Positions 15,859 through 23,918 of a stretch of 34,621 nt of DNA are shown here, one piece after another. The stretch comes from Dehalococcoidia bacterium (lineage in GTDB: Bacteria; Chloroflexota; Dehalococcoidia; GIF9; AB-539-J10), in the NCBI GenBank assembly GCA_004377135.1, contig SOHS01000176.1:1-34621 (forward strand), written 5' to 3'. Each line of letters opens with the position of its first letter. Positions within the stretch are counted from its first letter, which is position 1. The position numbers and the translations under genes were made by a program. Below the pieces are notes generated by a model. The model saw only the letters and a program-made list of their open reading frames with translations. It ran no database searches and had not been told where the DNA came from.

Positions 15859-16533
15859 TCAGTCGAAACCGAGCCAGGTAGTAACGTTTTTAATAGGCTC
15901 TCGCTCAGTTTCCAGTTTGTTGGCAGGGAAATCCCAGTCAGGGTAGCCAATAGCGATGGCCACTATGATCCTCTTGGACTCAGGTATGTGGACGTATTTT
16001 CTTAACACCTCAGGGTACATCGTTCCCTGGTCTTCGATGCAGGTTTCCAGGCCGAAATGCAGGGCGGTAAGGCAGATAGTCTGTATTAAAGCGCCGATGT
16101 CGAGCAATGGCCCGCTTTCGCTCAGACAGCGGTCAGTGAAAATGATGATCACTGCTGGTGCATCGAAGTAACGAAATCCCCGCTCCAGCCATTTTGCCCT
16201 TTTCACTGTGTCCTCCCGGGGTATGTCCATAAGCTGGAAAAGCTGCTTGGCGAGGGTTACCTGGCGTTGGCGATAGATGCTCTCCCTCGGCCAGCCCGTA
16301 ACCATGTGCTCGGGGTTAGGTGGCTCTCCGGAGTTGAGTAGCTCAACGTTGCTCCGTTTTACATTCTCCAGAACATCACCAGTGAGCACGGTGAACTCCC
16401 AGGGCTGGGTGTTCATAGCGGATGGGGCATGGCTGGCCAATTCCAGTATTTGCTTTAAAACCTCTTTGGGCACAGGGTCAGGTTTGTAACCCCTGATACT
16501 CTTACGCTTTTTCACGGCTTCGATGACATCCAT
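15859..16533 (-). CDS. nitroreductase family protein
   Basis: FMN-dependent NAD(P)H oxidoreductase of the nitroreductase fold, 224 residues, soluble. The N-terminus carries the FMN-binding RKSIRGYKPDPV and the SHAPSAMNTQPWEFTVLTG stretch; the C-terminal part has DIGALIQTICLTALHFGLET and IAIGYPDWD. Physiological substrate is not deducible: members reduce nitroaromatics, quinones or flavins, or dehalogenate. The ATG has GGAG about nine bases upstream. It precedes no operon partner within 500 bases. Confidence 0.9.
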   Translation of the reverse strand: MDVIEAVKKRKSIRGYKPDPVPKEVLKQILELASHAPSAMNTQPWEFTVLTGDVLENVKRSNVELLNSGEPPNPEHMVTGWPRESIYRQRQVTLAKQLFQLMDIPREDTVKRAKWLERGFRYFDAPAVIIIFTDRCLSESGPLLDIGALIQTICLTALHFGLETCIEDQGTMYPEVLRKYVHIPESKRIIVAIAIGYPDWDFPANKLETEREPIKNVTTWLGFD

Positions 16534-16674
16534 AGACTTACTCCTTTTCGCTAACAGTCTGGTTCCTTAAAGGGACGTAACCCGCTATTCCCCGCCTTAC
16601 CTTGTTAAGTACTTCTGGCTCGGATGCCGCTGTTGGCCCGACATCCAGGACTTGCATCTGAGACCTTTCCGCAA

Positions 16675-17934
16675 TTATGGGGCAGCGGCTATGGGTTCTG
16701 ATTCATAAATCCTTTCCTCTGCCAATTCTGCCTCACTGAGAGGAACGTCGCCTTCAACATCTCTGCCCTCGATTCCTTTCGCCAGGATTTCTTTATAGTA
16801 TTCATGCTGGATTATTAAGTTCATGATTTCGCTGCTACCGGTCCAGATCATGGCAAGTCTGGCTTCCCTGAGTGCACGTTCCACTGGGTAGACATTGGTA
16901 TACCCAATGCCGCCAAGTATCTGCATGGCATCATTCACCACTTCCCAATGTGTTTGGGTAGCCAGTTTTTTCGCCTCCGACACCAGTCTCCTTTGATAGC
17001 CTGCGGTACCTACTCCATCATCGATCGTCTTAGCCACGGCGTATGCCAGGGCACTCACAGCATCGAGCTTGGTGATGCAGTCGGCTATCCTGAAGCTCAC
17101 TCCTTCAAAATTCCGTATGGTCTGGCCGAAGGCCTTCCGTTTGTTGGCATATCGGGCGACCAATTCCAGAATAGCTCTGGAGCCAGCCACTCCGCCTGAG
17201 AGCAGCCTTTCCGGCACCATCAATTTGTAGAATACCTTTGCCCCTTCGTTTTCCTTCCCCACCAGATTCTCCTCTGGCACAGGGACATCGCGGAAGACCA
17301 ATCTACCTGTGCCAGTCCCCCGGGAGCCCATCAAGCCGTAGACATGCTTTACCTCCACGCCCATATCCCTCTCAACGATGAAGGCGCTGAGTGAGTCACG
17401 GCCGGCGCCGGGGTTGGTGACGGCGAATACCAAGAAGAAATCGGCGCCCTCAGAACCAACGACAAAGCGCTTCTGTCCAGTAAGGTAATAGTGATTTCCT
17501 TTCTTTCTAGCCACAGTGGTGGCGCCGAAGAAATCAGAACCGCCTCTTGGCTCGGTGAGTGCTTCGCCAGCCCATTGTGTACCGGCGATTAATGGTTTAA
17601 GGTACTTCTCCTTTTGAGCCTCGGTCCCAAATACATTTAGACCTTCTCCAACGATGGAGGTAACTGAGACGAGACAGGTGAAAGGTACCCCGAGCTTCAT
17701 GACCTCCCCTACCTCGATGAGTTCGTCAACCCATTTCAGGTCTCTGCCGCCGTATTTCTTGGGAAACCTGATACCCAATAGCTTTCTCTTACCAGCTTCC
17801 CTGACAAATTCGTGGGGGAACTCGATTTTATCGGCATCCATGTCCAGTATAAGCTGCCGTGGTATGCTCTTGACCAGCTCCTGAACCTCGTGTCTGAACT
17901 TTTTGTGCTCTTCAGTTAAAAATACCTCTAACAT
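16675..17934 (-). CDS. acyl-CoA dehydrogenase, long-chain/isovaleryl-type active site
   Basis: FAD flavoenzyme that oxidises acyl-CoA to 2-enoyl-CoA, passing electrons to ETF. The 419 residues cover the N-terminal helical domain, the beta-domain with WAGEALTEPRGGSDF (about 121-135) and the C-terminal helical domain with KRKAFGQTIRNFEGV and QILGGIGYT. The common catalytic Glu in YEGT is replaced: the site reads WTGS (364-367). A Glu is instead at 242 in VPERLL, matching the catalytic position of isovaleryl- and long-chain acyl-CoA dehydrogenases. AAAGGAGG precedes the ATG. No etfAB is in the window. Confidence 0.93.
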   Translation of the reverse strand: MLEVFLTEEHKKFRHEVQELVKSIPRQLILDMDADKIEFPHEFVREAGKRKLLGIRFPKKYGGRDLKWVDELIEVGEVMKLGVPFTCLVSVTSIVGEGLNVFGTEAQKEKYLKPLIAGTQWAGEALTEPRGGSDFFGATTVARKKGNHYYLTGQKRFVVGSEGADFFLVFAVTNPGAGRDSLSAFIVERDMGVEVKHVYGLMGSRGTGTGRLVFRDVPVPEENLVGKENEGAKVFYKLMVPERLLSGGVAGSRAILELVARYANKRKAFGQTIRNFEGVSFRIADCITKLDAVSALAYAVAKTIDDGVGTAGYQRRLVSEAKKLATQTHWEVVNDAMQILGGIGYTNVYPVERALREARLAMIWTGSSEIMNLIIQHEYYKEILAKGIEGRDVEGDVPLSEAELAEERIYESEPIAAAP

Positions 17935-18011
17935 TGCTTCCTCCTTTAGCTTTAATAGGCGGGTGTTACAACTCCCGACTAACCGGCACAGTCATAGTCT
18001 AGTTTTCCAGA

Positions 18012-18040
18012 ATCCTAACCACTAGTATAGCACGTGTCAA
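18012..18040 (-). promoter_or_regulatory. sigma-70 promoter of the acyl-CoA dehydrogenase gene
   Basis: On the minus strand TTGACA (18035-18040) and TAGGAT (18012-18017) are separated by 17 bases. The implied start site near 18005 gives a leader of about 70 bases before the ATG at 17934. The rest of the 17935-18214 spacer shows nothing further. Confidence 0.55.
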
Positions 18041-18214
18041 ATTGTCTAAAAAAGGCAGCGTGTGACGATGGAGGTGAAGGTTATTATAATTCAGTCCAGC
18101 TTTAGGTCAGCGAGAACCGTGATTGAGGCTAAAACAGCAGTCGTCGAGACCACCTTGTAGAGCTGGTGAAGATTGAGCTTGCTGTAGAATAAGGAGAGAC
18201 TAGGTTAAGTCTGG

Positions 18215-18868
18215 CTAGTGGGCTTTGAAAGCCAGAGCACCAACAGGGCAGATGGCAACGCACTCGCTACAGTCCTGGCAACGGGACTTACCCACAGGTT
18301 CATCGCCAAAAGTAGTGACTGTCCTCCTGAAACCACGGTAAGCAAAACCAATGGTTCCTTTGCCTAGTTTTTCCTGGCATACCCAAACGCATCTGCCGCA
18401 GAGCACACATTTGTTGGGGTCATAGATGAACAAGGGACTGCTAGAGTCTATGGGTAGTTCAGGCAGGATTTTCCTGAACCTTTTTGTCTTGAGCTTCACG
18501 CCGAGATGCTTGGCTATCTTCTGAAGTTCACAAGAGCCATTTTTGAGACAATGGGCGCAATCCACAGGATGACTAGCCAAGAGCAATTCCAAAGCGGTGT
18601 GGGCTAGCCTCAATGCCTTTGCCCCTTTAGTATTAACCACCATTCCCTCTGCCACAGGAGTAGTGCAGGCTGTAACTGGTACATCTTTACCTTCTATCTC
18701 CACAAAGCAGAGACGGCACGAGGCAAAAGGCTCGCTCTTTTCCCGAATAGCACAAAGGTTGGGAATATAGATGTCATTATCCAGAGCTGCCCACAGGACC
18801 TTTTCACCTGGAGCAGCTCTTACTTTCTTACCATCAATCGTTAGAGAGACTTTTTTAACTTTTGCCAG
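18215..18868 (-). CDS. HoxU/NuoG-type iron-sulfur subunit, non-standard start
   Basis: Electron-transfer subunit related to HoxU and the N-terminus of NuoG. It has a 2Fe-2S domain with Cys spacing C-x11-C-x2-C-x13-C (NLC, SCRLC, TAC), the NuoG-type HPVDCAHCLKNGSCELQ, and two 4Fe-4S motifs, CVLCGRCVWVC and CQDCSECVAICP. About 217 residues, HoxU-like in length. In frame there is no ATG, GTG or TTG between the upstream stop (18908-18910) and a GTG at 18703 that would cut the first cluster. Homology begins (V)KKVSLTIDG just after a CTG at 18868 preceded by AGGGGA at suitable spacing, which I take as the start. It follows fhs by 79 bases. No HoxF/NuoF partner is present. Confidence 0.75.
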   Translation of the reverse strand: MAKVKKVSLTIDGKKVRAAPGEKVLWAALDNDIYIPNLCAIREKSEPFASCRLCFVEIEGKDVPVTACTTPVAEGMVVNTKGAKALRLAHTALELLLASHPVDCAHCLKNGSCELQKIAKHLGVKLKTKRFRKILPELPIDSSSPLFIYDPNKCVLCGRCVWVCQEKLGKGTIGFAYRGFRRTVTTFGDEPVGKSRCQDCSECVAICPVGALAFKAH

Positions 18869-18884
18869 TACCCTTCCCCTTATT

Positions 18885-18901
18885 CTCTCCCCAAGGGAGA
18901 G
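18885..18901. other. intercistronic hairpin between fhs and the iron-sulfur subunit gene
   Basis: CTCTCCC (18885-18891) pairs with GGGAGAG (18895-18901) around a 3-base loop. It lies just after fhs and just upstream of the putative CTG start. It has no T-run. It may set mRNA ends or limit expression of the downstream gene. Confidence 0.45.
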
Positions 18902-18947
18902 GAAATCTCAGCGCAGAAGTTATCTTCCCAAACTGGCTTACCACACT

Positions 18948-20711
18948 TTAAAAGAGCCCTTGTACCTTGCCGGTCTTCGTATCAACATCTACCCTTCTGA
19001 AGGCCGGATTGGAGCTGGTGCCCGGCATAAGGCTGATTGTCCCGGCGCAGGGGCAGAGGAACTTCGCCCCGGAATAAATCAACACATCGCGAATGGGCAG
19101 AGTCCATCCCTTGGGGACCCCCTTAAGGGCCGGGTCGTGTGTCAGGCTCAGATGGGTCTTCACCATCATGGTAGCGTATTCATTATATTTAGAATCGGCC
19201 TCGAGCATCTTGGCCTTGGCCTCGGCATCAGGGGTCCATGACACGCCATCGGCTCCGTAGACCACTTTGGCAATCTTGTCCACCCGCTCTCGCAGCTTCA
19301 CTTCAGCGGGGTAAAGGAACTTGAAGTCGTTCTTTTGTTCGCAGGCCTCCATAACTGTATCGGCAAGCTCCAGGGCACCATCACCACCCTTGAGCCAGTG
19401 TTCGCTGAGGGCACAACGTGCCCCGGCCGCCTCGGCTGCCTTGCGCACCATGGCAATCTCTTCCTTGGTGTCGGTGTAGAAGGAGTTGATGCACACCACC
19501 GGATTGATGCCTGATGTTCTGATGGTGTTGAGGTGGTGCAGCATATTGGGAAGACCTTTCTCCAAAAGTCCCAAGTCTTCCTTAGTGTAGGAATCAGGCA
19601 GGGGTACACCAGCCACTACCTTGGGGCCGCCGCCATGCATCTTCAGTGCCCTGATGGTGGTCGTAAGTACTGACACGTGCGGCTTGAGGCCACTGAGTCG
19701 GCATTTTACGTTCCAGAACTTCTCGAATCCAATATCGGCGGCAAAGCCGCTCTCGGTGACATGATAGTCAAACATCTTCAGTCCGATGCGATCGCCGATG
19801 ATGGAAGATTGTCCTACGGCGATGTTGGCAAAGGGGCCGGCATGCACCAGGCAAGGTTGGTACTCTGCTGTACACATTAAGGTGGGATTGATTGTATTGC
19901 GCATCCAGGCAGTCATGGCGCCTCCCACTTCCAGATCGCCGGTAGTAACAGGATTGCCATCCCTGTCAAAAGCTACGGTAATCTCGTCCATCCTTTTGCG
20001 CAGGTCTGCCAGGTCCGTGACAACGGATAACATAGCCATAAGCTCTGAGCTCACGGCAATACCGAACTTGGACTGCATTGGGTAGCCATCCATGCGACCA
20101 CCGAGGCCTATTACGATGTTCCTCAGACTCTGGGCACAAAAGTCCATGATCCAGCCCATCTCCACCCTTGTAGGGTCAATGTTCAGACGGCGCATTCTGC
20201 TGCGCTTGGCCAGCTCTTCGTCGCTGTAGTTGCGCTCATGCTGCATTCTAGAGGTAAGCGCCACCATGGCCAGATTGTGGGCATTCATTATATCGTTAAT
20301 GTCGCCGGTAAGCCCCAAAGAAAATTCGGTCATGGGAATAAGCAGCGCATTGCCACCGCCAGCAGCAGTACCCTTGATATTCATACTCGGACCACCGGAA
20401 GGCTGACGTATACAACCGCCCACCTTCTTACCCCGTTTGCCCATACCTTCCAGGATACCCATGGTGGTTGTTGTTTTCCCCTCGCCCAGTGGTGTGGGGG
20501 TAATTGCAGTTACCTCAACATATTTGCCGTCCGGCTTGTCCTTGAGGCGCTCGATAATTTTCAAGAAATCGAGCCTGCATAGTCTCCCGTAAGGAATCAT
20601 TTCACCCTTCTGCAAGTTCAGTCTTTCTCGCCACTCATCAGGGGTCGGCATGTTTTCTTCGGCAGATTCCGCAATCTGCCAGTCTTTCAGTTTTGTCGCA
20701 TCGTAAGCCAT
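18948..20711 (-). CDS. fhs: formate-tetrahydrofolate ligase
   Basis: ATP-dependent formylation of THF, the formate-activating step of the methyl branch of the Wood-Ljungdahl pathway. The 587-residue protein has the P-loop TPTPLGEGKTTTTMG (71-85), QPSGGPSMNIKGTAAGGG and the C-terminal LCPCAGTISLMPG. It is somewhat longer than the about 557-residue clostridial enzymes. AAAGGAGG precedes the ATG. It lies 21 bases after folD and is the third gene of cooC-folD-fhs. Confidence 0.97.
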   Translation of the reverse strand: MAYDATKLKDWQIAESAEENMPTPDEWRERLNLQKGEMIPYGRLCRLDFLKIIERLKDKPDGKYVEVTAITPTPLGEGKTTTTMGILEGMGKRGKKVGGCIRQPSGGPSMNIKGTAAGGGNALLIPMTEFSLGLTGDINDIMNAHNLAMVALTSRMQHERNYSDEELAKRSRMRRLNIDPTRVEMGWIMDFCAQSLRNIVIGLGGRMDGYPMQSKFGIAVSSELMAMLSVVTDLADLRKRMDEITVAFDRDGNPVTTGDLEVGGAMTAWMRNTINPTLMCTAEYQPCLVHAGPFANIAVGQSSIIGDRIGLKMFDYHVTESGFAADIGFEKFWNVKCRLSGLKPHVSVLTTTIRALKMHGGGPKVVAGVPLPDSYTKEDLGLLEKGLPNMLHHLNTIRTSGINPVVCINSFYTDTKEEIAMVRKAAEAAGARCALSEHWLKGGDGALELADTVMEACEQKNDFKFLYPAEVKLRERVDKIAKVVYGADGVSWTPDAEAKAKMLEADSKYNEYATMMVKTHLSLTHDPALKGVPKGWTLPIRDVLIYSGAKFLCPCAGTISLMPGTSSNPAFRRVDVDTKTGKVQGLF

Positions 20712-20732
20712 GGTAACCTCCTTTGTGATTTA

Positions 20733-21641
20733 TTATTTTCCCATACGCTCGGCCCTGCGCTCAGCCGCTACTACTGTGTTGACCATAAGCATGGTGACAG
20801 TCATTGGGCCAACCCCTCCGGGCACCGGGGTAATAGCGCTGGCCTTCTCTTTAACCGTCTCGAACTCTACATCCCCTCTGAGGTCGCGGACCTGCTTGCT
20901 GGGGTCCAGCTTGCTGGGTTTCCATCCCACCTGGTTTACACCGACATCAATAACAACTACTCCCTCTTTTACCATATCTGCTTTAATAACTTCCGCAGAG
21001 CCCATGGCAGCAACCAGGATATCTGCCTGTCTGGTGATTTCGGCCATGTTTTTGGTCCCTGTGTGGACGACGGTCACGGTGGCATTGGCACGCTCGGTTT
21101 TCTGCACCAGCATGGCCATGAGGGGCTTGCCCACTATGTTACTTCGACCGCATATGACCACATGTTTGCCTGCAGGGGGGTTGCCACTGCGGATCATTAA
21201 CTCCACCGCGCCATGGGGTGTGCAGGGCATGAAATAGGGATTTCCGATGAGCATCTTGCCCACGTTGACAGGGTGGAAGCCATCCACGTCTTTAGCTGGG
21301 TCGATGGCATTTAGCACTTTGTCCGCATTGATGTGCTTTGGTAGTGGCAGTTGAACTAGTATGCCATCAACATGCTCTGCTTTATTTAGTTCCTCCACTT
21401 TGGAGAGGAGTTCCTCCTCTGGGGCGATCTCAGGCAGGACGATGGTTTGGGACCACACGCCTATCTCCTCGGCCGCCTTTTCCTTGCCCGAGACGTAGGA
21501 AACGGATGCCGGATCCTCTCCCACGCGAATCATGACCAGGCCCGGCGTTACGCCCCGTTCCTTGAGCCTGGCCGCTCGCTCTTTTAACTCAGACCTAATC
21601 TCCTTGGCCACTTCGTTTCCCGAAATTATCTTTGCCGTCAT
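20733..21641 (-). CDS. folD: bifunctional methylene-THF dehydrogenase/cyclohydrolase
   Basis: Interconverts 10-formyl-THF, methenyl-THF and methylene-THF; methyl-branch partner of fhs. The 302-residue protein has the catalytic Tyr49 and Lys53 in SYVSGKEKAAEEIG, DVDGFHPVNVG, the Rossmann segment CGRSNIVGKP and the C-terminal TPVPGGVGPMT. The ATG has AAGGAGG upstream. It lies between cooC and fhs with 21-base gaps on both sides. Confidence 0.97.
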   Translation of the reverse strand: MTAKIISGNEVAKEIRSELKERAARLKERGVTPGLVMIRVGEDPASVSYVSGKEKAAEEIGVWSQTIVLPEIAPEEELLSKVEELNKAEHVDGILVQLPLPKHINADKVLNAIDPAKDVDGFHPVNVGKMLIGNPYFMPCTPHGAVELMIRSGNPPAGKHVVICGRSNIVGKPLMAMLVQKTERANATVTVVHTGTKNMAEITRQADILVAAMGSAEVIKADMVKEGVVVIDVGVNQVGWKPSKLDPSKQVRDLRGDVEFETVKEKASAITPVPGGVGPMTVTMLMVNTVVAAERRAERMGK

Positions 21642-21662
21642 CTAAACCTCCTTTCCTAAATC

Positions 21663-22457
21663 TTAACCTATCGCTTTACCGATAATCCCCGGCTTAACAA
21701 TGCTAAGGCGTGCCGCGATATCCTGCACTCGGCTGATGACCTCTGGACTTGAATTGATGAGAGGAAAGTTGCCAAGGCCAGCTTCTATTATGCTCTGGTC
21801 GTAGGGAATAAAGCCCAGAAATTCAAAATCTGGCATGGCAGAAGTAAGCAAATTCTTGTCCTGTTCACTGCGAATCTTGTTAGCTACCACCGCAGTGTTT
21901 TCCAAACCTATGTCTTTTGCCAGCTCTCTTATCCTGTAGGCTGTTTCAATACTTGCCTTGCTTGGCTCTACCACAATAATCATCTTGTCCACGGCTCTCG
22001 CTGTCGCCCGCCCCAGATGCTCGACTCCGGCCTCCATATCTATTATGACTACTTCATCCCTCCGCAGGAGTATGTGGGCAATTAAAGCTTCCAGTAAGGC
22101 ATTTTCGGGACAATAACAACCACTACCACCCTTCTTTAACCGCCCCATCACCATCAATTTGACTCCATTATGCTCCACCCAATACTTTTCCGGTATATCA
22201 TCAACCTTGGGATTTAATTTGAAGTAAGGTGCTGCCTGGCCAGGACGTACCCCTGTCCGTTCTTCAATCAGGTCTCCCATCTCAGATATGGGGGCTATCC
22301 TCTCTGGGTGGGGAAAGCCGAGAGCAGTTGCCAGGGTAGCATTTGGGTCGGCATCTATGGCCAGAACAGAGTAACCAAGCTGGGTAAGTATGGTGGCAAG
22401 TAGGGAGGCTAACATTGTTTTGCCTACTCCCCCTTTACCACTAACGGCAATTTTCAT
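21663..22457 (-). CDS. cooC: CO dehydrogenase maturation ATPase CooC
   Basis: MinD/ParA-like ATPase that assists nickel insertion into CO dehydrogenase. The protein starts MKIAVSGKGGVGKT with a deviant Walker A, has VLAIDADPNATLA, the CooC-type C-x-C metal motif in GSGCYCPEN, and VVIIDMEAGVEHLGR. About 264 residues from ATG 22457, which matches the family N-terminus; an ATG at 22484 would add nine residues. Neither has a clear Shine-Dalgarno. The CO dehydrogenase it would serve is outside the window. It heads cooC-folD-fhs. Confidence 0.93.
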   Translation of the reverse strand: MKIAVSGKGGVGKTMLASLLATILTQLGYSVLAIDADPNATLATALGFPHPERIAPISEMGDLIEERTGVRPGQAAPYFKLNPKVDDIPEKYWVEHNGVKLMVMGRLKKGGSGCYCPENALLEALIAHILLRRDEVVIIDMEAGVEHLGRATARAVDKMIIVVEPSKASIETAYRIRELAKDIGLENTAVVANKIRSEQDKNLLTSAMPDFEFLGFIPYDQSIIEAGLGNFPLINSSPEVISRVQDIAARLSIVKPGIIGKAIG

Positions 22458-22531
22458 TTCCAAGCGTGGAATTATATCCTGCATCTACAAAAGAAATCAA
22501 GCCAGAAACAACTATTATTCCAATGGGGTCA

Positions 22532-22608
22532 ACTCTATTTCCCCAACAAGCTTGCTTCAGCTGACTTCGCTAGCCTGGCAACGACGTAAAGGCGAAGCAA
22601 AATAGAGT
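22532..22608. repeat. nested inverted repeat between divergent cooC and LOG genes
   Basis: Outer arms ACTCTATTT (22532-22540) and AAATAGAGT (22600-22608) are perfect. Inner arms CTTCGC (22565-22570) and GCGAAG (22592-22597) are also perfect. It occupies the spacer between two divergent genes, so it may be a small palindromic repeat or a shared control region. No ORF lies inside. Confidence 0.5.
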
Positions 22609-22725
22609 CGCCCACAACAGTTTGCTCGCAGAAAGCAAACGGTGATAGAATGCAAAGTCAGGGCTGCACCAGCCGGTCTACTCGGCTCAGGTGGGTGCCA
22701 GAGGTGCTTTTTAAGGGAGGGCGAT

Positions 22726-23409
22726 ATGCCGTACGGATACGAGATAAATGAACTGGCCAAGGAAGAATCGTGGCGAATGTTTCGAATAATGGGCGAACTT
22801 GTAGAGGGCTTTGATAATCTCTCCGGTATCGAGCCGGCAGTGACCATCTATGGTTCGGCCAGATTGGGAGTGGATGACGAGCTATATGGGGAGACGGAAG
22901 AAATAGCCTATCAGCTTGGACAGTTGGGCTTCTCAATTGTAACTGGTGGGGGACCGGGCGTAATGGAGGCAGCCAACAAAGGTGCACGAAAGGCTGGGGT
23001 TACATCGGTCGGGCTGAATATCTCCCTTCCCGAAGAACAGGCCTGTAATGACTACACCACAAAGTCGATAACTTTTAATCACTTCTTTACTCGTAAAGTC
23101 ATGCTGGTGAAATATGCCATTGCCTTTGTCATAATGCCGGGTGGTTTGGGCACGCTTGACGAGCTGACAGAGGTACTAACCCTGATGCAGACCCACAAGA
23201 TAAAACCTTTTCCCGTGATATTGTTCAACAGCGAATTTTGGGAGGGATTTCTGGATTGGCTGCGGAGCTCCGTCTTATCCAGGAAGTATGTCTCTGAGAG
23301 TGATTTCGACCTATTGAGAGTTCTGGATCGCCCTGATGAGGTAGTTGAGGCTATTCGGAAGTGGTATGTTGGGCGTGAGGTTGTTGGCAAGAAGGCCCTG
23401 CTCAAATGA
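22726..23409 (+). CDS. LOG-family (TIGR00730-type) Rossmann protein
   Basis: Lysine-decarboxylase-like fold of the LOG family, whose characterised members hydrolyse nucleoside 5'-monophosphates such as cytokinin riboside monophosphate. Motifs VTGGGPGVMEAANKGA and the signature PGGLGTLDE (catalytic) are intact. I choose ATG 22726 because AAGGGAGG (22713-22720) lies five bases upstream and the protein then starts MPYGYEINELAKEE, giving 227 residues. An ATG at 22642 would add 28 residues with poor character. Substrate here is unknown. It stands alone. Confidence 0.9.
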   Translation: MPYGYEINELAKEESWRMFRIMGELVEGFDNLSGIEPAVTIYGSARLGVDDELYGETEEIAYQLGQLGFSIVTGGGPGVMEAANKGARKAGVTSVGLNISLPEEQACNDYTTKSITFNHFFTRKVMLVKYAIAFVIMPGGLGTLDELTEVLTLMQTHKIKPFPVILFNSEFWEGFLDWLRSSVLSRKYVSESDFDLLRVLDRPDEVVEAIRKWYVGREVVGKKALLK

Positions 23410-23537
23410 GTCTCAGTCTACATTTTTAGCTTTTCGTTGCCTGATAGGATGTTTGGGTAGATATAAAATCCTGTTTCCGTTTCTCTTGCTGACATGTCTA
23501 ATTGCCCCTGGAAGACCCAATAACCCTCCTCGTTAGC

Positions 23538-23566
23538 TTGACACCGGGCAATTTGGGGTGTAGAAT
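23538..23566 (+). promoter_or_regulatory. strong sigma-70 promoter of rplU-rpmA-rpmE
   Basis: TTGACA (23538-23543), a 17-base spacer and TAGAAT (23561-23566). Transcription should start around 23573, only about 20 bases before the proposed rplU start. Confidence 0.75.
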
Positions 23567-23580
23567 TCCCTTTTCTGTAT

Positions 23581-23588
23581 GGGGGTGA
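23581..23588 (+). promoter_or_regulatory. ribosome binding site deciding the AUU start of rplU
   Basis: GGGGGTGA matches the anti-Shine-Dalgarno complement GGAGGTGA at 7 of 8 positions and lies four bases before ATT 23593. No other start codon in the rplU frame fits this spacing. Confidence 0.75.
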
Positions 23589-23592
23589 GAAG

Positions 23593-23916
23593 ATTTACGC
23601 TATTATTGAAATAGGTGGCAAGCAGTACAAGGTAGCCCCAAAGCAAACACTGGAAGTTGAGCGTTTAGCTGTCCCTGAAGGCGACAGAGTTGAGCTCGAT
23701 AAAGTATTATTTATTGGGGAAGATAAAAATACCCTTGTAGGTAATCCTGTTATTAAGGGGGCTAAGGTTGTGGCCACTTCTTTAGGAGAAGCTAAAGGAG
23801 AAAAAGTTATCGTATTTAGATATAAGTCCAAAGTTCGCTACCGAAGCAAAAGAGGGCATCGTCAGCCTTATACTAAGCTATTAGTAAATGAAATCATTAA
23901 GGGTAAAGGAAAGTAG
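23593..23916 (+). CDS. rplU: 50S ribosomal protein L21, AUU start
   Basis: Large-subunit protein, 107 residues, reading (I)YAIIEIGGKQYKVAPKQ at the start and KSKVRYRSKRGHRQPYTKL near the end, a full L21. The frame upstream is open to a TGA at 23539-23541 and contains no ATG, GTG or TTG. ATT 23593 sits exactly where other L21 proteins have Met and is preceded by a strong Shine-Dalgarno. A promoter 27 bases upstream leaves almost no room for another start; a CTG at 23575 would fall at the transcript's first bases. Two bases separate its stop from rpmA. Confidence 0.93.
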   Translation: MYAIIEIGGKQYKVAPKQTLEVERLAVPEGDRVELDKVLFIGEDKNTLVGNPVIKGAKVVATSLGEAKGEKVIVFRYKSKVRYRSKRGHRQPYTKLLVNEIIKGKGK

Positions 23917-23918
23917 GC

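Noticed and set aside
18068..18160. 30-codon plus-strand ORF in the spacer upstream of the acyl-CoA dehydrogenase
   Set aside because: No ribosome site and no family; too short to support.
18771..19241. 156-codon plus-strand frame
   Set aside because: Antisense to fhs and the iron-sulfur subunit gene, both well supported.
20710..21237. 175-codon plus-strand frame
   Set aside because: Antisense to folD, Thr/Ser/Leu-rich shadow without motifs.
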